Shown in pieces: positions 36,240-47,400 of a stretch of 64,000 bases of DNA. The position numbers were made by a program, and so were the translations under genes. The notes beneath the pieces were generated by a model that worked only from the letters and a program-made list of their open reading frames with translations, made no database searches and was not told where the DNA came from. Source of the DNA: Protoeuglena noctilucae. Taxonomy: Eukaryota; Chlorophyta; Pedinophyceae; Marsupiomonadales; Marsupiomonadaceae. Numbering within the stretch: the first letter of the stretch is position 1; each line of letters begins with the position of its first letter. The stretch is from positions 434,001 through 498,000 of the forward strand of contig OY253671.1 of NCBI GenBank assembly GCA_958009085.1, written 5' to 3'.

Positions 36240-37224
36240 ATGCCGCCCAAGGGACACCCACTCGCCCCGCGCATCAAGCGCATCATGCAGGCCGACGAGG
36301 AGGTGGGGAAGATCAGGTGACTTGTTTGCGATGCGCGCGTTGTTATCTGATGTGCCGCGAGCCGCAGCTTCCGAGGCCGGCGTCGCGCTGGACGTTCCGG
36401 AGCGCCCCCTGGCGTCCACGTCCCGCAGCAACCTCTCCCCCATCGTGATTGGCGTGGCGGTGGACCTCTTCGTGGACGATTTGGTCGCCGGGGCAGCAAG
36501 TATATGCGACCAGCGTGGGGGAAAGGCCCTCGGGTCCTCGCACCTCAAGAGCTACGTGCAGTCGCAGAGCAACCTCGACTTTATCCACCATCTGTTCCAG
36601 GACGTGCCTGACTTGGCCCCGGAAACGAAAAAGGCGAGCATTGCGCTTGCGTCTCCGCCGCGGCAGGCAGCATCGCGCGCCTGGCGACGTCCAATATCTT
36701 CGTTGCAGAAGCGTGCGCGCAAGAGCGCGGCCAAGGGCGAAGGGAAAACCGCGAAGAAGCGCCGCAAGGCGATGATTTCTTCGGAAGAAGAGGAAGAGGA
36801 GCAGGAGCAAGAGCTCGCATCCGGTGGAGAGCAGGACGAGGAAGAGGAGCGAGGGGCGGGGCCCGAAGGCGACGACGCCCCTGCAGCGGAGGCAGTGCGC
36901 GGAGGAGAGGAGGAGGGCGGGTGGGAGCGAGACGAGGGCAACGGCGATGGCGAGGGCGAGGGGGCGGGGGAGGAGGGGAGGGCCAGGGAGAGTTTGGGGG
37001 CCGAAGAAGCGGGGGGCGCATGGAACGAGGAGGCGGGTGGGGCCGAGCCGGTGGAGTGGGAGGGAGGCAGGGCGGAGGGCGAGGGATCGGAGGGGGCGGC
37101 GGGTGCCGGGGCGTGGGACGGGTCTGACAGCGAGGGGGCCTCATCGCGGGGCGCGTCTGACACCAGCAGCGGAGAGGTCAGCGGGGATGACAGTGACGAG
37201 GGTAGCGACGAGGACACTGGCTAA
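36240..37224 (+). CDS. DRAP1: NC2-alpha / DRAP1 histone-fold transcription corepressor
   Basis: NC2-alpha pairs with NC2-beta (Dr1) and clamps TBP on promoter DNA. Three exons (36240-36316, 36429-36633, 36709-37224) give 265 aa. The histone fold occupies about residues 8-93: LAPRIKRIMQADEEVGKI, then LSPIVIGVAVDLFVDDLV, and SSHLKSYVQSQSNLDFIHHL, each lining up with human DRAP1. A basic patch (KRARKSAAKG...KKRRK) follows. Then comes a Glu/Gly/Ala-rich acidic tail of about 140 residues that is probably disordered. Intron 2 (36634-36708) starts GCGAGC. Retaining it would also leave an open frame, but splicing joins KK to KRARK and removes a sequence of different composition. Confidence 0.9.
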
Positions 37225-37432
37225 GAAACTAAGCTGCTCGCTGCGGCGTGGGGTGATTGAATGGCTCTCGGCCGTGCTGGCCGGCGGGGCGGGGCGGAGC
37301 TCCCGACTCCCCGGGTGCGACAGTGGCGTTAGGAACTGGGAATGGGAGGAAACGGTGCGGCCCGGGCAGACGGGGCCAATGGCTGGCGAACGCAGCGCTC
37401 AATGCCCGGCGGTGCCTAAGGGGTCCCTCCCC

Positions 37433-39492
37433 TCACTTCCCCTTGGCCTTGCCGCCCTCGCCCTCGCTGGCGGGTGCGGGCGCCATGCTGGCGGCCTTGA
37501 GGAACGACCGCATCTCCTCCACGACGGCCTCGGGCTGGTCCTGCTGGATCCAGTGGCTGCACTTGTCGATGCACACCACGCGGATGTGCTCGCAGAAGCG
37601 CTCCTGACCCTTGAGCAGGTCGTGACCCAGCACCTGGTCCCGGTCGCTCCAGAGCAGGAGCGTAGGCACGGTGACCTGGGCAATGGGTGGGAGGAGGTTG
37701 CCAGGCCGTCGAGTAGACGAGAGCCGCATGCCTTGATTGGCACGCACGTGGCACGCAGCGAGCAGCGCGCAGCACGTTCGCCCTCGCCTTCTTGCGCGGC
37801 ACGACGGGGTCCAGGGGCATCCCCACGAGGCCCAGGAGGGTCTCCCACACCATGGCCCGGTAGAGGTTGAGGCCGGCTGCGGGGGTGACTCGCGGGTTGC
37901 TCAGTGCCTGCTTGAGGGCAGCGAAGGCGTGGGCGAAGGGCGCTCGTGCGCATGCGCACTGCACACTCACCGGACAGCGACCCGGGCGTGGCGATGGCGG
38001 CCTTGAAGATCTCGCGGTCGTGGTGCGAGACGCGGGACTGGTTGACGAGGCCCATGCCGGACTTCTCGTCCATGCCTGCGCGGTGACAGGGAACGCCACG
38101 GATCGTCGACAAAGTCACTGGCGCAAGTGGTCAAGTGGACAAACGACGGGGCGCCACCGCCCTCGCACCCGTGGCGACCCGCCAGTCCTTCGAAGCCAGG
38201 AAGATCTCTGGCAGGACGGGGAGCTGGAAGAGCACCATGTAGGACGACTTGAGGGCCTGGTTGAAGGTCATGTTGCGGAAGAACGAGGACGGGTGCGGGA
38301 CTGCGGGAGCGGGGCAGATGGCATCGTCATGTCCCAGGCTGTGCAGGGCACTTTGAGGGCATGGAAGCAAGAGGGCGATTGCAACCATCGCGGCGTTGCG
38401 AGGGCGACACCTGACATGACGATGAGGCGGTTGACCAGGGCCGGGTAGCGCATCGCCACGTGCCACGCCACAGCCGCGCCCTGCGAGGGGTGCATGCCAG
38501 CATCCGGTCGCAATTGATAACCAGGCGGACGCGGACGCAGTGCCTTGACGCCACTGTGGCGGCCTCGCCCCCGGTCCCCCGCTCCCGCACTCCGCCAGCC
38601 TACGGCAACCCCAGCCTCGCTCCCGCGCTCACCCAGTCGTGCCCCACCAGCACGCACGAGTCGTGGTTGAGGGCCTTGATGACGGCCGCCACGTCCGCGC
38701 TCAGCTTCCCGGAGCTGTAGTTCCAAATGCCCGCCGGCTTGGACGACAGGTTGGCGCCGCGCAGGTCCATGGCCGCGACCTGGTAGTCGTTCCCGAACTC
38801 CTGCGCGACGAAAGTCGAAGTCCACGCTCGCACGACTCGCTCAGTGCACGACTGCCGAGCCCCGCAGGCCACGCAGAGCCTCTGCTGGGACTGGCTCGGA
38901 GAGCAGGAGGGTGCGGCTGTTCCCTGGCCCTCGCCTTCATGATGTAGCGCCAGCTGTACCAGCACTCGGGGAAGCCGTGCAGGAAGAGCATCAGGGGCTT
39001 GTTGGTGGCCTCGTTGTCCACCACGTGCAGCTTGACGTTCTTCCCCACCAGGATAATCTGGCTGCGCATGCCCGGCATGAGCGTGAAGTCCGTCCGCATC
39101 TCGGACCGGTCCTTCTTCATCAGACTCCGGCCAAAGGACAGCAGCGCCTGCGGATGCTCCGGATGCGGGGCTCGATGCCGGTGCTCTGCCGCCATCGTCG
39201 CCCGCGCTGGTGGCGTGGGGCCGGAAATCGCGGCGCGGAGAGAGGTCCTTGAACCCCCCTCGACATCTGGATGTCGAGTGTCAGTCTCCAACCACATCTT
39301 CCGCGCAGACGGGGCCGCTCTGCGCGGCCGCAGCGCCCGCTGCGCGAGCCCATGGGTCGAGCGTGAGCGGCCCCTCACCTCCCAGAAGAGCATGGTCATC
39401 GTGAGCATGTTCATGAAGACGGATAGGTTGAATATGACCGTTGCTGCGGCCCCCGCGACGGCCCAGCGGAGGGCACGCTCGATCAGGCCCAT
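37433..39492 (-). CDS. membrane-anchored epoxide-hydrolase-like alpha/beta hydrolase
   Basis: Eight exons (39492-39379, 39147-38935, 38800-38633, 38480-38411, 38300-38169, 38075-37971, 37876-37788, 37675-37433) give 377 aa. Exon 1 encodes an N-terminal membrane anchor (WAVAGAAATVIFNL core). The hydrolase core has the oxyanion motif HGFPE, the nucleophile elbow GHDWG with Asp in place of Ser (as in epoxide hydrolases and haloalkane dehalogenases), the acid in LLLWSDRD, and the His in KCSHWIQQDQP. Architecture is like animal EPHX3/EPHX4. A role in opening lipid epoxides is a family-based guess. Introns 38934-38801 and 37787-37676 are GC-AG, and the enzyme's conserved sequence runs across both. 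The gene is divergent from the SSADH gene. Confidence 0.88.
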
Positions 39493-40094
39493 CGTGCCTC
39501 TCCTTCTGTGGAACCCGCCGATCGACGCCTGGATGCTGGTGATGGGGTCAGTGCAAGGGTATGCAATGTGAACGAACGGCGTCGAGACGAATTGCACGCG
39601 TCTATCAGCACGGGGGGCTCGTTTCCCAGCGACGCCGCGTCCCGTGGGGTATCCCTGCCTGACCGAGACCTCGAGCGAGACGCTGGCTATATCCGGCTTG
39701 CGGACGCTCCGAATCGTCAAGACGGGCAAACAGGCACCCTCTCTGGTCCCCGCCCCCATCCATGCTGCCCTAGAGCGCGGCAATGCGCACCCTTCGTCGA
39801 GTAACGGCCAGCGACGCAAGGGGGCTGTTAGGGAGCCTGCTGTCGCGAGAGGCGATTTCGACAGGCGTCGCACGCGGGTCGCCATGGTGTGTGCGAGCCC
39901 TCGGGATGTGGGGGAGCTCGAGAGGGTCGGATGGGAAACACGCTCCATTTCTCCACGCGCCCTTTCTCAACCGCAGGGCTCCGCCTCTCACTAGTGTCGC
40001 TTCCACTTTCCGAGGCCGCCAGCAACACTCCGCCTTCCATCGAGCAGCGCTCCAAGACATCGCGGGGCCCCGCTCCACCCCGGCGCTGCGTGCC
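39493..40094. promoter_or_regulatory. divergent region, epoxide hydrolase / SSADH
   Basis: This is 602 bp between the hydrolase start and the shorter SSADH start (40095). The SSADH frame stays open upstream to an ATG at 39783. So 39783-40094 may instead encode a mitochondrial presequence, leaving about 290 bp of shared promoter. Confidence 0.4.
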
Positions 40095-42484
40095 ATGTCC
40101 AGCCGAGCAGCCCAGAGCGCAGACTCGGCGGTGATGGCCGATATCAACAAGGAGGGGCTCGCGCAGGTGCCGGCTGCCCCGCGCACGCGGAGAGCGCGTC
40201 GGCCGGGGCTGCTGCTGCTGACTCCTCGCGTCCCCTTGCCTTGCAGTGGCTGACGGGCAGCCTCAAGAACCGCGACGTGCTTAAGACGGCGGCACTCGTC
40301 GGGGGCAACTGGGTTTCTCCCGGAGACGTCGTCGACGGCTCCCCTGTCAGCGGCACGTTCCCCGTGCTCAACCCAGGTGCGCCGCAACCCGCCCCCCGGC
40401 CCCGCCAGCGCTCCCTCGTCGCTGCCGTGTGTCCATCCGCTCCTTCCGCCTCCTCTCGCAGCAACCGGGAAGGCCATCGCGGTCATGCCCGAGCTTGGGA
40501 CCCACGCGACGGAGTCTGCCGTCCGCGCCGCGCACGACGCCTTTGGCCCCTGGTCCGCGATGCTGGCCAAGGAGAGGGAGAAGGTTATGCGCAAATGGCA
40601 CGACCTGATCGTGGAGAATCGGGACGACGTGGCCACCATCATGTCGGCCGAGTGCGGGAAGCCCTTCCGCGAGGCTCTGCTGGAAATCGACGCGGGCCTG
40701 GCATCCATCACGTGGTGCGCCGAGGAGGGCAAGCGAGTCAAGTGAGCCACGCGGAATCCCGCGCACAGCCGGGAGCTGCGCAGCGGTCGTGCTCGGGCGT
40801 CTGGCTGTGCAACGGCCACCCTCGCGCGTCGCAGCGGCAAGGTCATCAAGCCCACCGTGCAGAACAAGCGCATGCTGGTCATCAAGCAGCCCGTCGGAGT
40901 CGTTGGCGCCATCACTCCGTGGAACTTCCCATTCTCTATGATCACGCGCAAGGTGAGGGCGGTCTCAACCCCAGCCTCGCCCCCAGTGTCACGCATCCAC
41001 TTCGCCTTCCGCGCTCTGCATCGCGCGTCCCTGTGCTCCTCCGCAGGTGTCCCCGGCCCTCGCCGCGGGGTGCACGGTGGTGCTGAAGCCAGCCAACGAG
41101 ACGCCCCTGACAGCGGTGGCCGTGGCGGAGCTGGCGCGCAAGGCAGGGATGCCGGACGGGGTGCTGAACATCGTGTTCGGGTGAGAGTGGTTTGCGCATT
41201 CGAGAGGGGCGGGGCCGCGGGCTAGCAACTCGACAACAAGCGCGGCGTGCGGGTCATGCGCAGGGTGACGCCGGAGATTGGGGACGTGCTCCCCACGTCG
41301 CCCCTGGTGTCCAAGATCGGCTTCACGGGCAGCACAGCGGTCGGGAAGATGCTCGCAGCCAAAGCCATGGGCACGATGAAGAGGGTGAGATGGATGGAGG
41401 GCTTGGGGCATCGGCATGCCGTGCAACTGCACCTGCATGTGCATGGCGTCGCCTGATGCGGGGCTATCGTTCGGCGCGATCCGCAGATATCCATGGAGCT
41501 TGGCGGGAACGCGCCGTCCATCGTTTTCGCGGACGCGGACTTGGACCTGGCCGCACGCGCGACGGTCGGCTCGGCCCTGCGCAACGCGGGGCAGACGTGC
41601 ATCTGCGCCAACCGCATCCTCGTGCAGGAGCCCGTGTACGATGCCTTTGCCAAGAAGGTCGCGGAGGTGAGGGCCGCGCATGTCATGTTGCCTGGAGGCC
41701 AGGTGCAACGCGGTGGGTGGCCGACGAGGCCGTCCCTCGCATTCCCTGCCGCAGATCGTGTCCAAGATCCGGGTGGGTCCCGGCCTGTCCCCCGGCACCC
41801 ACATGGGCCCGCTCATCCGTGCCAAGGAGGTCGAGCGCGCTGATCAGTTGGTGAAGGACGCCGTGTCGAAGGGGGCCAAGCTGCTCTACGGAGGGCAGAG
41901 GTGCGGTGGCAATGGAGCTCGAGACATGGACGCAGCCGGGGTCTCAACAACCCTCAAGTTCCTCTGCGTGCGCTGACGTTGTCTTGGGCACGCCTTTGCC
42001 CTCGCAGGCCCCAGCTGACGGGCGAGGCGGCGAACGGCAACTTCTATCTCCCCACCGTGCTCACGGGCGTCACGACCGACATGCGGTGCTACCTGGAGGA
42101 GCAGTTCGCGCCGTTAGTGCCGCTGACCAGTTTCCGCACGGAGGACGAGGCGGCGGAGATGGCAAACGACACCGTGTACGGTCTCACGGCCTACATGTTC
42201 ACACGGGACCTCAACAGGACCTGGAAGTGAGGGCATGGTTTGGCAATTGCGCAGGCAGAGCTTCGCTTGCACTGGCAGATGATGACGACATGCGTCATGC
42301 CGCTCCACGCAGGTTCGCAGAGCGGCTGCAGTATGGCATGGTGGGGGTGAACGAGGTGGCCATCGTATCGGAGGCCGCGCCGTTCGGGGGCTGGAAGGAG
42401 TCGGGGGTGGGGCGGGAGAACGGCAGCGAGGCCATTGAGTATTTCCTAGAGACCAAGTACATTTGCATGGGCCTGGAGGCCTGA
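40095..42484 (+). CDS. ALDH5A1: succinate-semialdehyde dehydrogenase (NAD(P)+)
   Basis: The enzyme oxidises succinate semialdehyde to succinate, the last step of the GABA shunt, usually in mitochondria. Ten exons (40095-40166, 40247-40376, 40462-40741, 40835-40952, 41047-41180, 41264-41384, 41487-41666, 41755-41900, 42008-42226, 42313-42484) give 523 aa. ALDH motifs are complete: [22 protein letters not shown], catalytic Glu in MELGGNAP, catalytic Cys in [11 protein letters not shown], and [10 protein letters not shown]. The C-terminus KYICMGLEA is SSADH-like. An upstream in-frame ATG at 39783 would add 104 residues, rich in Arg and Ser, that could be a mitochondrial presequence. I cannot choose between the starts. 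Confidence 0.93.
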
Positions 42485-42603
42485 TTGGACAAGGAGAGCA
42501 AGCTGCGCTGCAGCACATGTTGCGCCTGGCAATGCGGTGTCTGCTGGTCGTGGCAACGTTGGCACCCGCAAGAGACTTGAAGCGTGTGTGCAATGGTGGA
42601 GCT

Positions 42604-43641
42604 CTACGCGATCTTGTTCCGGTTGTAGTGGTCCCGGAGCTGGGCCAGAAGGGACAGCAGCTGCTGCTTGCCCAGGCCCTGCTCCGCGCTCGTCAGTATG
42701 CAAGGCGGCAGGTACTCCCACTCCTTGAGCATCTCCTTCTTGAACGCATCGACGTTGGCGCGGAAGTCCAGGCCCTTCTTCTTCTTGTCGCATTTAGTGA
42801 ACTGCAGCCACGAACAGCGCGTCACGTGAAAGGAGCACATTTGGCATACGATGACGGTAGCACGTGGCGCCGTGTGTGTGCCTCCGCTCACCACGAGGAT
42901 GAATGGGACCTGCGCCTCCGCCATCCACGTGAGGCACTCCATGTCGATCTTGGTGGGCGGGATGGACGCATCCACGAGCAAGAGGACCGTCACGAGGGTG
43001 TCCCGATTGAGGAAGTAGTCCTTGGTGAAGTCGTTCCACTTCAGGCGCTGCTCCTTGGCCACCTTAGCGTAGCCATACCCTGGGAGGTCCACCAGGTACC
43101 ATGACCCGTTGATGATGAAGTGGTTGATGCACCGGGTCTTGCCTGCGGGTGGTAGGGGCTGTGCCATGGACTGCGCGCGGAGGGCGGGAAGCGCCCAGCG
43201 CAGGAGAGCAGGGCGCAGCATGCAGCCACCGAACGCACCCGGCTGCTTTGACACCAGAGCCAGCTTGCGTTTGCCCGTGAGCATGTTAATGAGGGACGAC
43301 TTGCCCACGTTGGACCGGCCGATGACGGCAAACTCGGGGAAGACGGGTTTAGGGCAGGACTTGAGGTCCACGGCACTGGACACATACTCGGCCGTCTTAA
43401 CCTGCGAGGATAGCAGCTGCACCGTTGGCAGACGGCGCCAGCGCAGTGCCTGCCAGGCGTGCGCGCATCTGCTGCGTCTCACCTTCACGTTTGCGGGGGG
43501 TGGCAGCGAGGCAAAAAAGTCCTCGGGTGCCGAGACGTCGTACGAAGAGTCCGCGTCTGCTTCCTCCCCCTCGTCCCCTGGCCCCGCGTCATTCGCGGCT
43601 TCCTCCACAGCCAAAGCCTGCGGTAACATGAATCGTTCCAT
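42604..43641 (-). CDS. engB: EngB/YihA-family ribosome-assembly GTPase, organellar
   Basis: EngB GTPases help assemble bacterial-type large ribosomal subunits. Here the protein presumably acts in the plastid or mitochondrion. Four exons (43641-43483, 43401-43239, 43142-42892, 42801-42604) give 256 aa. The G motifs are all present: GRSNVGKS (G1), PGKTRCINHF (G2), DLPGYG (G3), TKCD (G4) and TSAEQG (G5). The last exon ends in an Arg/Lys-rich helix, as usual. The first 50 residues are acidic rather than transit-like, so an additional upstream exon may be missing. I found no in-phase candidate. The stop is 119 bp from the convergent SSADH stop. Confidence 0.93.
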   Translation of the reverse strand: MERFMLPQALAVEEAANDAGPGDEGEEADADSSYDVSAPEDFFASLPPPANVKVRRSRCAHAWQALRWRRLPTVQLLSSQVKTAEYVSSAVDLKSCPKPVFPEFAVIGRSNVGKSSLINMLTGKRKLALVSKQPGAFGGCMLRPALLRWALPALRAQSMAQPLPPAGKTRCINHFIINGSWYLVDLPGYGYAKVAKEQRLKWNDFTKDYFLNRDTLVTVLLLVDASIPPTKIDMECLTWMAEAQVPFILVVSGGTHTAPRATVIVCQMCSFHVTRCSWLQFTKCDKKKKGLDFRANVDAFKKEMLKEWEYLPPCILTSAEQGLGKQQLLSLLAQLRDHYNRNKIA

Positions 43642-44490
43642 ACGCAGTGATGTGACAGCGCGCGCCGGTCGCCGCGAGCAGCGGTCGCCAAGCTTAGGGC
43701 TGGCTCACCCGTAAAGGCTCGGGCGTCCGCCTCACGCGCCATACGGCATTCAGCCTCGCGCTGAGACTCAGATGCTTCGCTTCCTCCTTCCTGGACTGCG
43801 CAGCCGCCCCATAATCCCGGCAGAGACTGAGATACTGCCAGCTGAGGCACCGCCGTGCCAGCGTCCCTGCTGGGGCGTGAATAATGGCCCGTTCCCATGT
43901 TGCGGGGTTGATTGCAACGTTTTCTCACCAGCGTGCTCCACCCATGCGGCCAGAGGGCAAGGAAGTCACCTGGGTGGGACGCAACGGCACGTACCCGCCC
44001 CGGAAAGCCCAGGAGCCCCGCGACAGTCGCAGCCATGGCGCCGATGGGCTTACGCATGCATGACTTGGCGAGGACACCAGACAGAGGAAGGGACAGGCTG
44101 TTGACTGCGACGCAAAGAGAGACTGTGACGGCAACTCAGGGTACCTGGGGCTAGTCGGCTACTCCCCGCTCGAACCTCGCTTGCGTCTTCCGTTGATGGT
44201 GCTGCCCACGTTGTGACTCTCATCGGTCAGATGACCAACAGTTGGGTCAGGCGCGCTCCCCGCTCCGGCCTGACTGGAGAAGGGGGGGAGGGGCTGATTA
44301 ACCCGGGCGGCTGCTTGTGCTGGACTGAACATGCAGATGGACGTACGCATGCCCTGCCCCCTCTCGCAGCTTTTCGTCGAAGCTCCCACGCGCCACAGTA
44401 GCCGCCTCCCCCACAGCCCCCTGTGACACTCCCTTAGCCCCTACCACCTTCCCCCTTCATGTTTGACCAGCTCTCTTCAACGTGGGCGAC
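43642..44490. promoter_or_regulatory. divergent region, EngB / MATH protein
   Basis: This is an 849-bp gap between two genes reading outward. A 190-codon open minus-strand frame (about 44057-43485) begins with a somewhat transit-like sequence. All its possible donors are in the wrong phase for the EngB second half, so I leave it unassigned. Nothing else is supportable. Confidence 0.4.
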
Positions 44491-47400
44491 ATGCAGTCGT
44501 CGACCGATCCCGGGGCGGCGCCGGTGACCTCGCTCGAGCTCACCAGCAGCACAGACGCACTGCGTGTGGAGAGGAGGTGGGCGCCGATTGCAGAGGACGT
44601 TAGGTTTTATTCTAAACTATCGCTGGCATGCTCGGGCGGCGGCCCGCGGCCGCTTGCGACAGCGCTGGGCGATCGGGTTGAGCTTGGTGGAGGGCTCCTG
44701 TGCTCGCGCGGGCTCGCGGGGGCGGTTCGGGGACCTCACGGGGACCTAGCCGATCGTATCTCGTTCCCGAGAACGCTCTCGCGGCTGCGGAGATGCCGGC
44801 CGCCTGCTGGAGCGCTGACACGTGGCGCCCCTGTCTGCGCAGGGGCGAGTTCTCCGCGCGGTGCGAGTGGCGGGTATGCAACATCGCCAACGTGAAGCAG
44901 AAGGCTCTATGGAGCAAGTACTTCGCCGTCGCGGGCTATGACTGCCGCCTGCTGCTCTACCCGCACGGTGCGTCCCGGCAGCCTCCACCACCCTGCGCGC
45001 GCGGGCGGAGCCCGTTGATGCGGGCCCGTCTTGCGCCCCTTGTCTTCGTCCGCCATGTAGCGTCGCAGGGCGGTGCCGGCATTGGCAGCGGCAGCGCCAC
45101 GGAGGCAGCCACCCACCATGACTGCAGGGGACTCGCAGGCCCTCCCCGGATACATGTCGGTGTACCTCCAGGTCTCGGACCCGAGCAACGGGAGCGCCAA
45201 ATGGGACCTCTTCGCGTCGTACAGCCTGGCCGTGGACAACAGCCCCTCGAAGGCGATCCGGCGCGACTCATGGCACCGCTTCAGCACGCGGAAGAAGTCG
45301 CACGGCTGGTGCGACTTCGCCCTGGCCAAGGAGGTGCTGGATCCCGCGAACGGGTACCTGCGCGGGGACGACCTGGTCATCGCGGCCACCATCATGGTCC
45401 TGAGCGAGACCACCGAGTTTACCCGGGACGACACGATGGCGGTCGGCAGCGCGGCGGGCGCGCAGGACGTGCTGTCCGGGAAGTTCGTGTGGCGGGTGCG
45501 CAACTTCAGCCTCTTTCGGGAGATGATCCGCACGCAGAAGATCATGTCGCCCGTGTTCCCGGCGGGGGCGTGCAGCCTGAGGCTGAGCGTCTACCAGAGC
45601 ACCGTGAACGGCCAGGAGTACCTCAGCATGTGCCTCGGTGAGCGGCGAAGCACCGACGGCGCGGGCGTGCGGTGGCCGGCGCCGCGCACCCGTCTCGACC
45701 GCCTCGACCGCCCCTCCCCGCCATCCGCGCCTCGCATGCCCCATCGCCTCACTCTATCGCCCCGCTTCCTCGGTTTCGCAGAGAGCCGCGAGACGGACCG
45801 AACGCAGGCGGAGAAGACGTGCTGGTGCCTCTTCCGCATGTCGGTGCTGACCCACGACACCACGCAGCAGCCCTTCCACCGCGACTCGTACGGGCGCTTC
45901 GCGGGGGACCCGCGGTCCGGGGATAACGCGAGCCTCGGCTGGAACGATTTCATGGCCATGGAGGACTTCACGGACCCCGCGCGGTCGTTCCTGGTCGATG
46001 ATGTCGTGTCGTTCGGGGCGTCCTTCCACGTGATCAAGGAGAGCACCAAGTTCCTCGTCCTGGTGAGCTGCGGCATGCGGCGTCTCCTGGGAGGTGCAGC
46101 GGGGCTGCGGCGGACCGGGGCGCAGCATGGGTGCAAAGAGACGGGGCGACGGTCAGCGACGACGGCGCTTTGGAGTTTGGGCTGTGAAAGCATTGGCCTG
46201 GGTTTCTGGATCGCCCGCAGGCGCCTATCGTCCCGGGGCGTCCCTCGGAGCGCAAGGCCCGCCTGGTGACGGGGACGGTGAGCGACGCCTTCCAGGGCAA
46301 GCTCATCTGGCGCATCGACAACTTCGGCAAGCTCAAGGACATCCTCAAGAAGAGGCGCATCACGGGCCTCTGCATCAAGTCGAGGCGGTTCCAGGCGAGA
46401 TGCCCGGGGCTTGACAGCCGCCCCTGTGCTTGGACTGGGGCGTTGCAGTTCGCAGCTCACGATTGCCCCGCGTGCCCGGGCACCCTCGCAGGTCGGCGGC
46501 CGCGACTGCCGCCTCATCATCTACCCCCGGGGTCAGACGCAGCCCCCCGTGCACCTCTCCATTTTCCTGGAGGTCACGGACCCCGCCCCGCAGAACCACG
46601 ACTGGTCGTGCTTCGTTAGCCACAAGCTGGCCATCCTCGGCCACAAGTCCGCGGCGAACGGCGCAGACACGCAGGTGAGACCTCGAGTGGTGTGTTCTTC
46701 GAAGCGTTTGCCCGGCCCAGCGAGGAGGGACCTGTGGGCTGGGGTGGGTCTTGATGCGGCCGACGCAAGGGTCTGCTCCGCTCGCCGTACGTTGCAGGCG
46801 GGCAGCGTGGTGAAGGAGTCTCAGAACCGGTACTCCAAGACGGCCAAGGACTGGGGATGGCGGGAGTTTGTCTCCCTGACGCAGCTGTTTGACGCGGAGG
46901 CGGGGTTGGTGGCCAACAACGCGGTGGTCTTCTCGGCCGAGGTGCAGATCCTCAAGGAGTCGTGGGAGGTCGAGGAGATCGATCGCAAGACGTACATGAG
47001 CGCCGAGTACCGTGAGCGGGCCTGGCTGCGGCGCATGAGGCGTGGCTGCACGTGTGCCCGGGGTTGATGCTGGCTGCCCCCACCTTGGGGCCTCGCTCGA
47101 GCGACGAAGGGAGACTCCGGCAGCGACGTCGTTGTCTACTCCCGTCGCAGGCCAGGACGACGCGGACGCCCCCGTTGTATTCCCTCACGGCCTGGAGCCG
47201 TCCCCCTCGGACGTGCCCGTGACGCGGTGCCACTGGCGCGTGGACAACTTCGCCAGTTTCAAGCACATCATGGAGTCGCGGAAGATCTTCTCCCGCTTCT
47301 TCCACTGCCGGGGCTGCGACCTCCGCGTGGGCGTCTACGAGTCGTTCGACACCCTCTGCGTGTACATCGAGAGCGACGCGGGGTCCGCGGCGCTCCCCGG

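Noticed and set aside
36634-36708. Treating this as coding in NC2-alpha
   Set aside because: The frame stays open, but a GCGAG donor, a gttgcag acceptor and the composition change favour an intron.
43485-44057. Open frame as an N-terminal extension of EngB
   Set aside because: All candidate donors are in phase 1 whereas the following exon needs phase 0.
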